Positions 8,725 through 17,708 are shown, counted from the stretch's first letter. The stretch is 64,000 bases of DNA from Yoonia sp. I 8.24 (GCF_022096995.1 NZ_JACXGQ010000001.1:496001-560000); one strand, 5' to 3'. Numbers and translations are program-made. Notes: a model not told the origin generated them from the letters alone.

Positions 8725-9156
8725 TTAGTCGCCGATTGCGTCTTGTATGATTTCAGTCAGCAGCAGTTCGACTTTTTGCATTTCACCGTCAGGGTATGCC
8801 CGGTGGCCAATCGATACTTCGCCGTCTTGATCGGTCACGAAAATACCGTATGGGCAATGCGCGATATTCATCGGATCGGCTTCCATCACTTCGCGTGAAA
8901 GCTGTGCGGAGCAGAACAAAAAAATGTCGGCGCCTTCAAAAAGCACCTTATCGCTGCCAACATCGGCCGCCGTGCGATTAAGCATGTCCCCCGTATGGCT
9001 GACATAGTCGATCACCAGGCCGCGCCCGATGATTGCGCTTTCGACAGAAAACGTCGCATCGTCGAAGCTTCCGGCAAACGGGTAGGTCACCGCTTCTTGG
9101 GCCGCCGCATTCGATGCCAGAACACTCAAAACTGTGCAAAAATAAAGATTTTTCAT
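8725..9156 (-). CDS. Periplasmic DUF302-domain protein
   Basis: A 143-residue protein with a signal peptide ([20 protein letters not shown], cleavage after AAQ) and a DUF302-type body: [21 protein letters not shown], then [14 protein letters not shown] and a [13 protein letters not shown] segment, ending in a negatively charged helix. The role of DUF302 is unknown; it is often found beside sulfur-oxidation and redox genes. The start at 9156 is set by the GGAGGAAGTG ribosome site; a longer frame from 9270 has none. It precedes hemA by eight bases and follows soxF. Confidence 0.8.
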   Translation of the reverse strand: MKNLYFCTVLSVLASNAAAQEAVTYPFAGSFDDATFSVESAIIGRGLVIDYVSHTGDMLNRTAADVGSDKVLFEGADIFLFCSAQLSREVMEADPMNIAHCPYGIFVTDQDGEVSIGHRAYPDGEMQKVELLLTEIIQDAIGD

Positions 9157-9204
9157 ATCACTTCCTCCATGGTCCGAGCGTATCCGAGTGCCCAGAAGCG
9201 GGCG

Positions 9205-9218
9205 ATGATACAAATCAA
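9205..9218 (-). promoter_or_regulatory. FnrL-like box before DUF302-hemA
   Basis: ATGATACAAATCAA has one mismatch to TTGAT-N4-ATCAA. It lies about 50 bases before the DUF302 start, between that gene and soxF. FnrL control of hemA is known in Rhodobacter, so this is a reasonable promoter element for the DUF302-hemA pair. Confidence 0.5.
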
Positions 9219-9233
9219 AGCCCGCCCTGCTTT

Positions 9234-10496
9234 TTAACCGAACATATCGGCGGTAATGCCGTCGTACCAACCGATGGATTCTTGGTAAGTCGCCGCACGC
9301 ACGTCATCACTTTCGCCGGTCTGGCTTATGAAACCGTCCACTTTGGCGATTTTCTCATCGGTAGCTTCGTAGGTCGCGCCAACTTTCACTCCATCGTCGG
9401 TGTCAATCAGGGACCAGCAGGTATTTGCAAACCGCGCAGGGAATACTGTTGATCCCGTCAACGCGCCACGGACAGCGTTCGCACATACCTTCGCTTGACT
9501 GTTTGCAGCGAAGCCAGATTTCGGCATGTCACCCTGTGCCGCTGCATCACCCAAGACATGGATACTATCATCCATCTTGGAAGACATATCGGCCGCATTT
9601 ACGGGTGCCCAGTTGCCGTCAGTGATGCCTGCGATTTCGGCGATCCGTCCAGCTTTCATGGCTGGGATAACATTACAGACATCGACATTGTTTACGTCAC
9701 CGTCGATCGACAAGGTCATTGCAGCCGGGTCAACTGCGACATCTGCCCCCCCGAAGTCAGGACCGACACGTTCGATCATGCCAGCGTAATTGTCGTTCCA
9801 ACCTTCTTCGAACAGGCCCTGCTTAGAAAAATTCTCTTTCGGGTCAGCGATCAAGATCTTTGCGGTTGGGTTTGTCTCCTTAAGCATATGGGCAACCATC
9901 GAGATACGCTCATAAGGCCCTGGAGGGCAGCGGAAGGGGTTTGGTGGAGCAACCATTGCGTAGGTGCCGCCCTGTGGCATCGCCATGATCTGCGCCTTAA
10001 GCAGTTCAGTTTGCGATCCACCTTTGTAAGCGTGCGGCATGGCGTTTTGTGATGACACATCCCAGCCTTCAACGGCGCCGTCAACAAAATCGATCCCGGG
10101 TGACAAGATCAAACGGTCGTAAGGCAAGCTTGCGCCGCCCGCCAACGAGACTGTCTTTGCATCACGGTCCACGCCAACGGCCCAATCGTGTACAACGTTA
10201 ATCCCATATTCCGCCGCCAACGTGCCATAGCTATGGCCAAGTGACTGCATGGTGCGGAACCCGCCGAGATAAAGGTTAGAGAAGAAGCAGGTGTAATAGG
10301 TGCGCGTTGGTTCAACCAATGTGACATCAATTTCACCATTACTGTCTTTGGCGATATAGCGCGCGGCTGTTGCACCGCCAGCGCCACCACCAACAACCAC
10401 AACGCGCGGTTTGCCTTGCGCGCGCACCATTGGTGCGGCCAGCAGGCCCGCGGTAAGTGCCGCTGAGCCTAGGAACGTTCTTCTATTAAATGTCAT
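9234..10496 (-). CDS. soxF: SoxF, flavoprotein subunit of flavocytochrome c sulfide dehydrogenase
   Basis: A 420-residue periplasmic FAD protein that oxidises sulfide and passes electrons to SoxE. A Tat signal opens it (NRRTFLG at 4-10, cleavage after RAQ at 27). The FAD site is VVVVGGGAGGATAARY (32-47). C70 in TYYTCFFSNLYLGG is at the position that binds FAD covalently in Allochromatium FccB. C190 (NPFRCPPGPYERISM) and C360 (FANTCWSLID) are the redox disulfide pair. The C-terminal 70 residues fit the FCSD flavin-binding domain. The ATG at 10496 follows GGAGGA. It lies 25 bases after soxE. Confidence 0.93.
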   Translation of the reverse strand: MTFNRRTFLGSAALTAGLLAAPMVRAQGKPRVVVVGGGAGGATAARYIAKDSNGEIDVTLVEPTRTYYTCFFSNLYLGGFRTMQSLGHSYGTLAAEYGINVVHDWAVGVDRDAKTVSLAGGASLPYDRLILSPGIDFVDGAVEGWDVSSQNAMPHAYKGGSQTELLKAQIMAMPQGGTYAMVAPPNPFRCPPGPYERISMVAHMLKETNPTAKILIADPKENFSKQGLFEEGWNDNYAGMIERVGPDFGGADVAVDPAAMTLSIDGDVNNVDVCNVIPAMKAGRIAEIAGITDGNWAPVNAADMSSKMDDSIHVLGDAAAQGDMPKSGFAANSQAKVCANAVRGALTGSTVFPARFANTCWSLIDTDDGVKVGATYEATDEKIAKVDGFISQTGESDDVRAATYQESIGWYDGITADMFG

Positions 10497-10521
10497 TAAT
10501 CGTCCTCCCATTGTGCATCGA

Positions 10522-11217
10522 TCACTCGATGCTTTCGAAATATGCAGCTAGCGCCGCTATTTCCTCGTCTGACAGCCTCCCCGCCATCATTTGCATAACT
10601 GGATGGGCCCGAACGCCAACCTTGTAGGCGTGCATTGCAGTGACAAAATCGTCATTGGGCCAATTTGTGATTGCAGGAATGCCATCACCCGCACCACTCG
10701 TTTGGTGACACGCGGTGCATTCACCAGAAAGATATTCGCCATAGGCCGGGTCACCAACAATCGCGAGAACCTCCGGCGCGACCTCATGATCAACCGCCGC
10801 CGCTGTTGGCGCTGCTTCTGGAATATTTTCGGGGCTTGCCGAAAATTGCCGCAAATAGGCCAACAGATCATCGCGATCCTGCTGGTCGTTCATTCCGCGA
10901 AAGCTCATCCGTGTCCGCGACACCAATACGCGTGGGTTTTCGACAAAACTATTGAGGGTCTCGTAATTCCACGTCAGCCCACCGGCAGCGGCCCGTTCTA
11001 AACTATCCGAATACCGATAACCTTGAGCGGTCCCCGCTGCACGGTCAAAGATGTTATTCAAATGGGGGCCGATCCGATCAACCGCCCCTTGGCCAACCTG
11101 ATGGCAGCCGCTGCATTGATTAAACAGGCGTTCACCGTTTTTTGGATCGCCACCAGCGTCGCCATAGGCAGTGCTGGCAATGGTAATCATAGCCGCAGAA
11201 AGAAGCCCAGCGCGCAT
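10522..11217 (-). CDS. soxE: SoxE, diheme cytochrome c
   Basis: A 231-residue periplasmic diheme cytochrome with a Sec signal (cleavage after AYG at 19). Heme sites are CSGCH (35-39) and CTACH (167-171). The first domain carries the axial-Met stretch SRTRMSFRGM and is of the c550 type; the second is a smaller c553-like domain with HPVMQMMAGRL. It is the electron-accepting partner of SoxF. The ATG shares one base with the soxD stop (TGATG), so translation is coupled. Its first domain resembles the C-terminal domain of SoxD. Confidence 0.9.
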   Translation of the reverse strand: MRAGLLSAAMITIASTAYGDAGGDPKNGERLFNQCSGCHQVGQGAVDRIGPHLNNIFDRAAGTAQGYRYSDSLERAAAGGLTWNYETLNSFVENPRVLVSRTRMSFRGMNDQQDRDDLLAYLRQFSASPENIPEAAPTAAAVDHEVAPEVLAIVGDPAYGEYLSGECTACHQTSGAGDGIPAITNWPNDDFVTAMHAYKVGVRAHPVMQMMAGRLSDEEIAALAAYFESIE

Positions 11218-12482
11218 CACTCAGCAAAGCTTTGAATATATGCGATCAGTCCAGCAAGATCGGCTTCGTCGCGGACGCCACGGAACGACATTCTTGTCCC
11301 GGCCATCATCCCGCGTGGATCGGTCAGAAACTCCGCAAGGCTTTCTTCGGTCCAAACAGTCCCGGCTGCTGCGGCTTCTTGGAAAACACCTGAATAGCGG
11401 AACCCATCGACGGTACCAATCGTACGGCCAACCATGCCGTTCAGGGCAGGCCCGGTTCGATTGCTCGCGCCCTCGCCAACTTCGTGACAGGTCTTACATT
11501 GACGAAACGCGCCTTCGCCCGCAACGATCAGCGCTGCATTTGCTTCGGCTTCACCGTCGTCAGCCGAAGCGTCGTTGGAGGCATCCGCCGTGGCGGTGAA
11601 AACGGGGCTGTCATGGGCAGACCCATCGTTCATCACTGAATCGCCGCCGTCATCGGGCGTCACGTCTAAGAAGGTTGCGCGCATCGTGATTTCGACCGAG
11701 GGTTTGCAATTGGTCATGCACGGCTCTGTCTGCCATTGCGCATACTCAAGCTCGGGGCGATCATCGAACACAAATCCACCGCTGTTGTGCATTTCTACAT
11801 CAGCAAAGTTTTCATGGCTCAACACATAGTCGTCGTCGACCATATCGTTGGAATACATGATGTAGGCGACAATCGCATAGGTTTCATCAGCCGTGAGCGT
11901 CCCAGCTTCGCCAAATGGCATTGACCGGTTGATATAGTCCCACGCTGTCGACAGATGCGGCCAATAGGACCCTACTGTTTTCACCGGGTCTTCGTCAGCA
12001 AGCGTATCGAAACCGCCTGCAAGCACGGGCCAGTTCCCAACACCTTCCGCAAAATCACCGTGGCAAGAGGCGCATTTGTCGACAAAGACTTCCTCGCCAG
12101 TATAGACGTCACCGCTGCCTGCAGGCAGCCCACGCCCATCGGGCAAGACGTCGACATCCCACGCCGCGATCTCATCTTCATGCGCGGTGCGCCCAACGTC
12201 ATAAGACCCGTTGCTGATCGGTGCCGGAGCTGTAAGGGATGTTGCAGCGTTTACCATTTCCTGCGCTGTTTCCAGCTCTGACTGAAGGCGAAGCGCTTGC
12301 GCCTCACCCTCTTGCGCATTTGCGCGGGTCGCTTCTGAACTCGCTTGAAGTTGCTCCAATTGGAGCGCAAGCGCGTCAACTTCCGTGTCCTTGTAGTCGC
12401 GCGCCGTCCAGCCATAAGCGGCACCAAGCAAGACCCCTGTCCCACATACTGCAGGTATAAAAATATTAAGAGACTTCGACAT
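11217..12482 (-). CDS. soxD: SoxD, diheme cytochrome subunit of sulfane dehydrogenase
   Basis: A 421-residue cytochrome that takes electrons from the Mo protein SoxC. An uncleaved-looking N-terminal membrane helix (7-25) is followed by a coiled-coil stretch (about 33-80, rich in L, E, Q, A). Heme 1 is CASCH (137-141) in a domain that also has C255 and C259, and heme 2 is CKTCH (329-333) in a c550-type domain, with a Ser/Asp-rich linker (about 275-315) between. The start overlaps the soxC end by 17 bases. The anchor and coiled coil could hold SoxCD at the membrane. Confidence 0.92.
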   Translation of the reverse strand: MSKSLNIFIPAVCGTGVLLGAAYGWTARDYKDTEVDALALQLEQLQASSEATRANAQEGEAQALRLQSELETAQEMVNAATSLTAPAPISNGSYDVGRTAHEDEIAAWDVDVLPDGRGLPAGSGDVYTGEEVFVDKCASCHGDFAEGVGNWPVLAGGFDTLADEDPVKTVGSYWPHLSTAWDYINRSMPFGEAGTLTADETYAIVAYIMYSNDMVDDDYVLSHENFADVEMHNSGGFVFDDRPELEYAQWQTEPCMTNCKPSVEITMRATFLDVTPDDGGDSVMNDGSAHDSPVFTATADASNDASADDGEAEANAALIVAGEGAFRQCKTCHEVGEGASNRTGPALNGMVGRTIGTVDGFRYSGVFQEAAAAGTVWTEESLAEFLTDPRGMMAGTRMSFRGVRDEADLAGLIAYIQSFAE

Positions 12483-13740
12483 TCTCGGCGACCCCTTCTG
12501 CGTTCACAAACCAAGTTTGAATGCAATTGTTATGGTAGACGGCGTTTTCACCACGCACGTCCCGGAGTTGATCTTTGGTAGGTTGGACATAGCCCGTTTC
12601 GTCCATCGCACGTGACTGTAAGAGCATCGGATCACCATTCCACTCGATGTCTAGGTAGAAGCGGGTCAGCGCTTTGGTATCACCTTGTTTGCCAAGGCGC
12701 GCTGTTTCCCATGTGATGCCGCCGTCTTTTGACACGTCAACGCGGGTGATCTGCCCATGACCGGACCAAGCGAGGCCAGAAATGACCAACGGCCCCGGAC
12801 CGTGGGTAATGGGCATTTGCGGGCTTGGTGACGTGATCACAGATTTCGCATCCATCACCCAAGTCCATTTACGGGCGGTGCCATCCTCGTAGACATCGGT
12901 GTATTTTGATGTTTCTTCACGGCTACCAACGGCCATATCAGTGACTTCGACGCGGCGCAGCCATTTGACCCATAGATTGCCTTCCCAACCGGGAACAACC
13001 AGACGCACGGGATACCCGTGTTCCATCCGCAGCGCTTCGCCATTTGCTTTGAACGCGACCAGAACATCGTCCAGCGCTTTTTCCATCGGGATAGAGCGGC
13101 CATTAGATGACGCATCGGCGCCTTCGACATAGACCCATTTGTCCGCAATATCACCAGCCGCATCAAGGCCTGCTTCACGCAGCAAAGTCCGCAAAGGCAC
13201 GCCTGTATATTCCATATTGTGGATCATACCATGCGTGAACTGCGCACCATTCAGCTGCGCGCCCGCCCATTCCATGCCTGTGTTCGCCGCGCATTCGCAG
13301 AAATACACATGGTTTTCACGTGGCAAGCGTTCTAGGTCAGCGTAGGTGAATACCAACGGCTCATCAACAAGCCCGTTGATCATCAACCGGTAGTCGTCCT
13401 TGGTCAATTCGATGGCACCTGAATGGTGACGCTCAAATGCACAACCCTGTGGCGTGATCGTCCCTTCTAGCGCATGAATTGGCGTAAAGTTAATCGATGA
13501 AATGGGCGACGCGGTCAGCCATTCAACGTTACGACGGACAACATCGCTCTCAAAGCGAATGGGCAAGCCATATGGCGTTTCGTCAACACCTACGCCCGTA
13601 TAAGACGCCCAGTCTTGCAGCTCAGTGATGAGCGGGTCCGCCTCCTCTTGCGCTGAGGCCGCGCCCGCAACGGTGCCCGCTGCTATCGCGGCGCTTCCGC
13701 GTAAGAATGAACGCCGGGAAGGTTTAAAAAAATCATCCAT
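12466..13740 (-). CDS. soxC: SoxC, molybdenum subunit of sulfane dehydrogenase
   Basis: A 424-residue molybdopterin protein of the sulfite oxidase family. With SoxD it removes six electrons from the sulfane sulfur bound to SoxY. The Tat signal reads SRRSFLRG (8-15) with cleavage near ASA (30). The Mo-domain cysteine lies in VYFCECAANTGMEWAG (about 146-160), and the dimerisation domain ends with the AVYHNNCIQTWFVN-like stretch. The ATG at 13740 has AGGAG nine bases upstream; the ATG two codons earlier is only three bases from it, so the later one is preferred. Thirteen bases separate it from soxB. Confidence 0.94.
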   Translation of the reverse strand: MDDFFKPSRRSFLRGSAAIAAGTVAGAASAQEEADPLITELQDWASYTGVGVDETPYGLPIRFESDVVRRNVEWLTASPISSINFTPIHALEGTITPQGCAFERHHSGAIELTKDDYRLMINGLVDEPLVFTYADLERLPRENHVYFCECAANTGMEWAGAQLNGAQFTHGMIHNMEYTGVPLRTLLREAGLDAAGDIADKWVYVEGADASSNGRSIPMEKALDDVLVAFKANGEALRMEHGYPVRLVVPGWEGNLWVKWLRRVEVTDMAVGSREETSKYTDVYEDGTARKWTWVMDAKSVITSPSPQMPITHGPGPLVISGLAWSGHGQITRVDVSKDGGITWETARLGKQGDTKALTRFYLDIEWNGDPMLLQSRAMDETGYVQPTKDQLRDVRGENAVYHNNCIQTWFVNAEGVAENVEVS

Positions 13741-13752
13741 TGCCATTGTCTC

Positions 13753-15456
13753 CTATGCGCCGACCACTTGGACGCTTGTGTTCGGTTTCACGCTCACGGT
13801 GCCCAAATTGCGAATGTGGCTTTCGACCACGTCCCAAATCGGTGGACCTTCGGTGCCCTCATTGACAGATGCCCAACCGGCCACGACGTAAGACTTTGAA
13901 GGATCAATCGCTTCGCCAGTTTTCAACAATGTCATCTCAGTGACCCGCTCGCCGATCGGCTTGTTGATGTCGATGCGGTAGCCCATGCCACCCACGCGCA
14001 CCATGTCGCCACCCTGCTGATAATACGGGTCGGTATTGAAAAGGTTATCTGCTACGTCTTCCATGATCGTGTGAATGAATTCACCGGTCATTTCAGTGCG
14101 ATAAGCGTTTGGATAGCTCATCGATGTGACATTCCATAGATCTTCGCGCGTGATATCCTGACCCGGCATAATGGATGGGCCCCAGCGCACACCAGGCGAC
14201 ATCGAAATGTCTGCCTCGCGCTCTTGGATCAGGGCCTCGCATATAAGATCGTCCCAAGATCCGTTGAAATTGCCCCGGCGATAAAGCAGCGTATCGTCCG
14301 CCGTTTTTCCAATAACTTCGGTCAGGTCGTCAAGGAACGGTGCGCGTTCTGCATCAATAGCTGCGGCTACTTCTGCATCGGGTTCAATCACATCTGCGAA
14401 AATCGGGATCAGCTTGTGACGGAAACCCATCATGCGCCCGTCACGCACATCAAGGTCAACACGGCTCACAAACTTACCGTTTGAACCAGACGCGACGACA
14501 ATCGTTTCGCCGATCAAAACAGGCTCCGGCAGCGCATCATGTGTGTGACCTGCAAGGATTACGTCGATGCCAGTCACCCGCTCTGCCATCTTTTTGTCGA
14601 CGTCAAAACCATTGTGCGACAAGCAAACAACCAGTTCAGCCCCCTGCCCGCGCACTTCATCAACCATTTCTTGCATGCGCTGATCGCGAATGCCAAAGGA
14701 ATACTCTGGGAACATCCAACCGGGGTTGGCGATAGGCATGTAGGGAAAGGCCTGCCCGATCACGGCGATTTTCACGCCACCGCTTTCATAGAACTTATAC
14801 GGCGCGAAATCTTCTGCAGGTTCATCCCATTCAGCGTCAAAGATATTTTGGCCAAGTGCGGCAAACGGCAAATCACCGACGATGTCGCGGACACGGTCGG
14901 AACCAAGCGTGAATTCCCAGTGGAATGTCATCGCATCTGGTTTCAACAGGTTCATGACGTTAACAACATCTTGGCCCTGCGTTTTGTGACAGGTGTAGGA
15001 CCCGTGCCAAGTGTCACCACCGTCCAAAAGCAGTGCATCGGGGCGGTCGGAGCGAATGCTGTTCACAACAGTCGCCACGCGGTCCATGCCGCCCATTTTT
15101 CCGTAGGCTTGGCCAAGGGCCGAAAAGTCATCATAGCTCAGCGCATAATGCGAGGCACTGCCGTCATCGATACCGTAAAGCCTGCGGAAGTCCGCGCCAG
15201 TCACATGGGGGACTTGGCCATTATTTGAGCCTACACCAAGATTGATCTGTGGCTCGCGGAACCAAATTGGTTTCAGCTGGGCATGAATATCCGTGATGTG
15301 GATGAGAGACACATTACCGAATGTGTCAAACTGCAAAAGATCACTTTGGGTCAAGGCCTGCTGCGCTGACAATTTGCCCCAATTTCCGAAACCCGATGCG
15401 CCAACGATGGCCGATGCTGCCATGCTGGCTTGCAAGAAATCCCTACGCGAAATCAT
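13753..15456 (-). CDS. soxB: SoxB, thiosulfohydrolase
   Basis: A 567-residue di-manganese enzyme of the 5'-nucleotidase family that hydrolyses sulfate from SoxY-bound cysteine S-thiosulfonate. The Tat signal is ISRRDFLQ (2-9). Metal-site motifs include ITDIHAQLKP (about 54-63), LLDGGDTWHGSYTCHKTQGQD (about 142-162), FHWEFTLG (about 178-185, the SoxB hallmark), SHNGFDVDKKMAE and LAGHTHDALPEP. It is the first gene of the soxBCDEF unit: a terminator after soxA and a SoxR-type operator lie just upstream. Confidence 0.95.
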   Translation of the reverse strand: MISRRDFLQASMAASAIVGASGFGNWGKLSAQQALTQSDLLQFDTFGNVSLIHITDIHAQLKPIWFREPQINLGVGSNNGQVPHVTGADFRRLYGIDDGSASHYALSYDDFSALGQAYGKMGGMDRVATVVNSIRSDRPDALLLDGGDTWHGSYTCHKTQGQDVVNVMNLLKPDAMTFHWEFTLGSDRVRDIVGDLPFAALGQNIFDAEWDEPAEDFAPYKFYESGGVKIAVIGQAFPYMPIANPGWMFPEYSFGIRDQRMQEMVDEVRGQGAELVVCLSHNGFDVDKKMAERVTGIDVILAGHTHDALPEPVLIGETIVVASGSNGKFVSRVDLDVRDGRMMGFRHKLIPIFADVIEPDAEVAAAIDAERAPFLDDLTEVIGKTADDTLLYRRGNFNGSWDDLICEALIQEREADISMSPGVRWGPSIMPGQDITREDLWNVTSMSYPNAYRTEMTGEFIHTIMEDVADNLFNTDPYYQQGGDMVRVGGMGYRIDINKPIGERVTEMTLLKTGEAIDPSKSYVVAGWASVNEGTEGPPIWDVVESHIRNLGTVSVKPNTSVQVVGA

Positions 15457-15484
15457 GTGATTTATCCTGATTGACAGCCATCAC

Positions 15485-15500
15485 ATTCTGAAAGCTGAAT
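15485..15500 (-). promoter_or_regulatory. SoxR/SqrR-type operator B (soxB)
   Basis: ATTCTGAAAGCTGAAT is a perfect ATTC-N8-GAAT dyad, followed by GTTTA as in copies C and D. It lies 29 bases upstream of the soxB start and immediately after the soxA terminator, so soxB probably has its own repressed promoter. Confidence 0.65.
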
Positions 15501-15519
15501 GTTTAAAGATAGAGAAAAA

Positions 15520-15544
15520 CCCGCGCCCCATGATGAGGTGCGGG
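15520..15544 (-). terminator. Rho-independent terminator after soxA
   Basis: On the reverse strand an eight-pair stem (CCCGCACC against GGCGCGGG, one G-T pair) with a nine-base loop is followed by TTTTT. It starts about 18 bases after the soxA stop and would end the soxXYZA transcript before soxB. Confidence 0.75.
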
Positions 15545-15561
15545 CAGTTCAGGGAGGATGA

Positions 15562-16407
15562 TTAGTTACGGACGGAAGGTCCTTCGACCGACAGACCGTT
15601 GCCGCGCGATGCGACATAAAGCTCGAGTGCGATGAACTCTTCAGAGCCAACCGAGAAGGTTTCGGCGCGTGTATCGCGCACACAACCCCGGAAACGTGAC
15701 TGGACACCGTTCAGCTTAGCGTTTTTCAAACGATATGTCGGGAATCCGTTGATCTGACCTTGGCTCAGGTGATCAGCGCGAATGTTGTTGCCATAGTTGT
15801 CTTCGTGGCAATTGGCGCATGACAGATCAAGTTGGCCATAGCGTGTGTAATAGATATCGCGCCCCAATTCCCACATCGCTTCAACAGGACCGTCGATTGC
15901 AACGTTAACTGGCAAGCCACGTGAAAAGGACGCCAACAAAGCCTCCATGTTCAACATGTCGCCCCCGTCGTATTTCCATTCTTCTGCGCCCATTTGCTCT
16001 GTCCGGCAGTCATTGACCTGCATCGCGATGGTCCGCACTTCCTCGGCCGCATCGTTCCACTTGGGATAGACTGCACGCACCCCCGCCATGCTCTCGGGTT
16101 CGCCATGGCAAGATGCACATGAATTCCCTTCGGAGCCTTCAACAGTATTCCAAGTGTCAATCGCATCGTCGACGAAAATCATACCCGGATTTTCAAAGTC
16201 ATCCATTTGCAAAGACTGCGTTTCATCCGAGCGGAACACCCAGCCCGAATAGATCGTACTGAGGTTTTCTGCGTGTGCCGGTGCGTCCGTACGTACCGTA
16301 ATCTCGATTTCTTCGTTAATGACCAGATTGGCTTCTTCGTCAGCCTGAGCCACATTTGCCGCAAAGATCGCGACAGCTGCAACGCCTGTCTTTAGCAATG
16401 ATTTCAT
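15562..16407 (-). CDS. soxA: SoxA, diheme subunit of the SoxAX complex
   Basis: A 281-residue periplasmic cytochrome that with SoxX joins thiosulfate to the SoxY cysteine. Signal peptide with cleavage after AQA (22). Heme sites are CASCH (97-101) and CANCH (197-201). C134 is the likely axial ligand of the first heme, and C242 in RFRGCVRDTRAE is the active-site cysteine ligand. Both hemes are kept, as in Paracoccus, in contrast to the monoheme forms. It follows soxZ by 33 bases and ends in a terminator. Confidence 0.94.
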   Translation of the reverse strand: MKSLLKTGVAAVAIFAANVAQADEEANLVINEEIEITVRTDAPAHAENLSTIYSGWVFRSDETQSLQMDDFENPGMIFVDDAIDTWNTVEGSEGNSCASCHGEPESMAGVRAVYPKWNDAAEEVRTIAMQVNDCRTEQMGAEEWKYDGGDMLNMEALLASFSRGLPVNVAIDGPVEAMWELGRDIYYTRYGQLDLSCANCHEDNYGNNIRADHLSQGQINGFPTYRLKNAKLNGVQSRFRGCVRDTRAETFSVGSEEFIALELYVASRGNGLSVEGPSVRN

Positions 16408-16440
16408 AGTACTTGGCCCTCCCCGGCGCTCGCTTAGTCG

Positions 16441-16770
16441 TTAGCCGACTGTAATGTCTTTACTGTCTGTGTAGACATCACCGTCGTCGTCGTACCAAGT
16501 GAAGTCGAATGTCCCAGTTTCGGGAACCGTCGCTTGAAACTCGAAGTATGGATTTGTCGAAATCGCAGGCTCTAGCGTGACATCAATCACGAGCTCGCCG
16601 TTGAACTCACAAGTGAAGCGGTTGATGATTGAGCGTGGAATTGTGTTTCCGTCGCCGTCTTTGCGTTGACCAGATTCCATCGTGTGGCTGATCAGCGTTT
16701 TGATAACGATCGCTTCGCCAGCTGTTGCATCGCGTGGGACGCGGACGCGGGGTTTTACATTTTCTGCCAT
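16441..16770 (-). CDS. soxZ: SoxZ, partner of the SoxYZ carrier
   Basis: A 109-residue beta-sandwich protein without signal peptide. It dimerises with SoxY and is carried through the Tat system with it. Family marks are PRVRVP (8-13), GEAIVIKTLISHTMESGQRKD split around residues 18-38, INRFTCEFNG (48-57) and the C-terminal DDDGDVYTDSK stretch. It lies 16 bases after soxY. Confidence 0.94.
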   Translation of the reverse strand: MAENVKPRVRVPRDATAGEAIVIKTLISHTMESGQRKDGDGNTIPRSIINRFTCEFNGELVIDVTLEPAISTNPYFEFQATVPETGTFDFTWYDDDGDVYTDSKDITVG

Positions 16771-16786
16771 TTTATCTTTCCTTCAC

Positions 16787-17203
16787 TCAGCCGCCGCAGC
16801 CGCCGATGGTCACTTTTACTTCCTGACGCGCTTCTACAAAGCTGCCGTCAGGCATCCGTGCAATCGCAACCACATCTTGCGTACCAGCAAGACGAATACG
16901 CGTGGCGGCAGATTGTGCCGCAGCAAGCGGACCAAAGTTGAATGTCGCAACGGCTGGCGTCGGGTTGCCAGCGGCGAAAACGATGATGGCTTCTGCGCCG
17001 GGCGCGCTGACCTCGATCGGCACGGTATTGCCGTTCTCGGCAATCTCTGGTGCGATCAGTGTAATGCCCTCGGACCCCATTTCGGCACCACCAGTAAAGG
17101 CGGCCACTTCATCGTCCAGGGCTGCAAAGGCCCTCATTGGTAGCATCGTTGCAACCACGGACCCAAACGCCATCATCAGCGTATGTCTGCGTGTTAGTTT
17201 CAT
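16787..17203 (-). CDS. soxY: SoxY, sulfur-carrier protein
   Basis: A 138-residue protein that carries the sulfur intermediate on a C-terminal cysteine. The tail ends VTIGGCGG, the swinging-arm signature (C136). The Tat signal is LTRRHTLMM (3-11) with cleavage after AFA. The gene lies between soxX and soxZ. SoxY can be inactivated by oxidation, which is why the thioredoxin-like SoxS, SoxV and SoxW are coded beside it. Confidence 0.95.
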   Translation of the reverse strand: MKLTRRHTLMMAFGSVVATMLPMRAFAALDDEVAAFTGGAEMGSEGITLIAPEIAENGNTVPIEVSAPGAEAIIVFAAGNPTPAVATFNFGPLAAAQSAATRIRLAGTQDVVAIARMPDGSFVEARQEVKVTIGGCGG

Positions 17204-17234
17204 TTTTTCTCCTCGGTGTCTGTTTCGAAACAGA

Positions 17235-17708
17235 TCAGTCTTTCAAAGTTAACAGGTAAGCGACCACATCTTCGATCTCTTGCGCAGTCAGCAATGGTGC
17301 GAGTTCGCCTTCGGCAGCTTTGCCGGTGTAGGCATCGCCCGGACGAATAAAGCCGCTTGTGCGATAAAACGCAGGCATAATGGACCCTTCGAATGTCATT
17401 TTGGCATTTGCGACGATCCCACGAAGCTCAGCCTCTGTGCGATATTCACCCACGCCATCCAGTGTGGGCCCTACTTCGCCATGAAATGGATGCTCTTCCA
17501 GAGCCGACACTTGGTGGCAAGCAATGCAGTTGCCCTTACCGCGTGAAACCATAATCTCAAGCCCGGCAGCTGCGTCACCCGCAACCCCTGACAGGGACAC
17601 TTCCAATTCACCATATTCGCTGAAATTAACTTCCTCAGGAGCAACTTCCTCCGAGGATGCAACTGTTGCCGTAGCAATGGCTGCACATGTGATTAGTAAC
17701 CGCTTCAT
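17235..17708 (-). CDS. soxX: SoxX, monoheme subunit of the SoxAX complex
   Basis: A 157-residue periplasmic cytochrome c with signal peptide (cleavage about residue 19) and one heme site, CIACH (61-65). The Met of GSIMPAFYR (about residue 109) is the probable axial ligand. The start at 17708 follows GGGAGGGG; the frame remains open upstream to 17783 but without a ribosome site. It is the first gene of soxXYZA. A CGGTATACCG palindrome at 17736-17745 and operator C at 17778 lie upstream. Confidence 0.93.
   Translation of the reverse strand: MKRLLITCAAIATATVASSEEVAPEEVNFSEYGELEVSLSGVAGDAAAGLEIMVSRGKGNCIACHQVSALEEHPFHGEVGPTLDGVGEYRTEAELRGIVANAKMTFEGSIMPAFYRTSGFIRPGDAYTGKAAEGELAPLLTAQEIEDVVAYLLTLKD

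Noticed and set aside
14539..15228. A 229-codon forward frame opposite soxB
   Set aside because: Antisense of a well-conserved soxB with no ribosome site.
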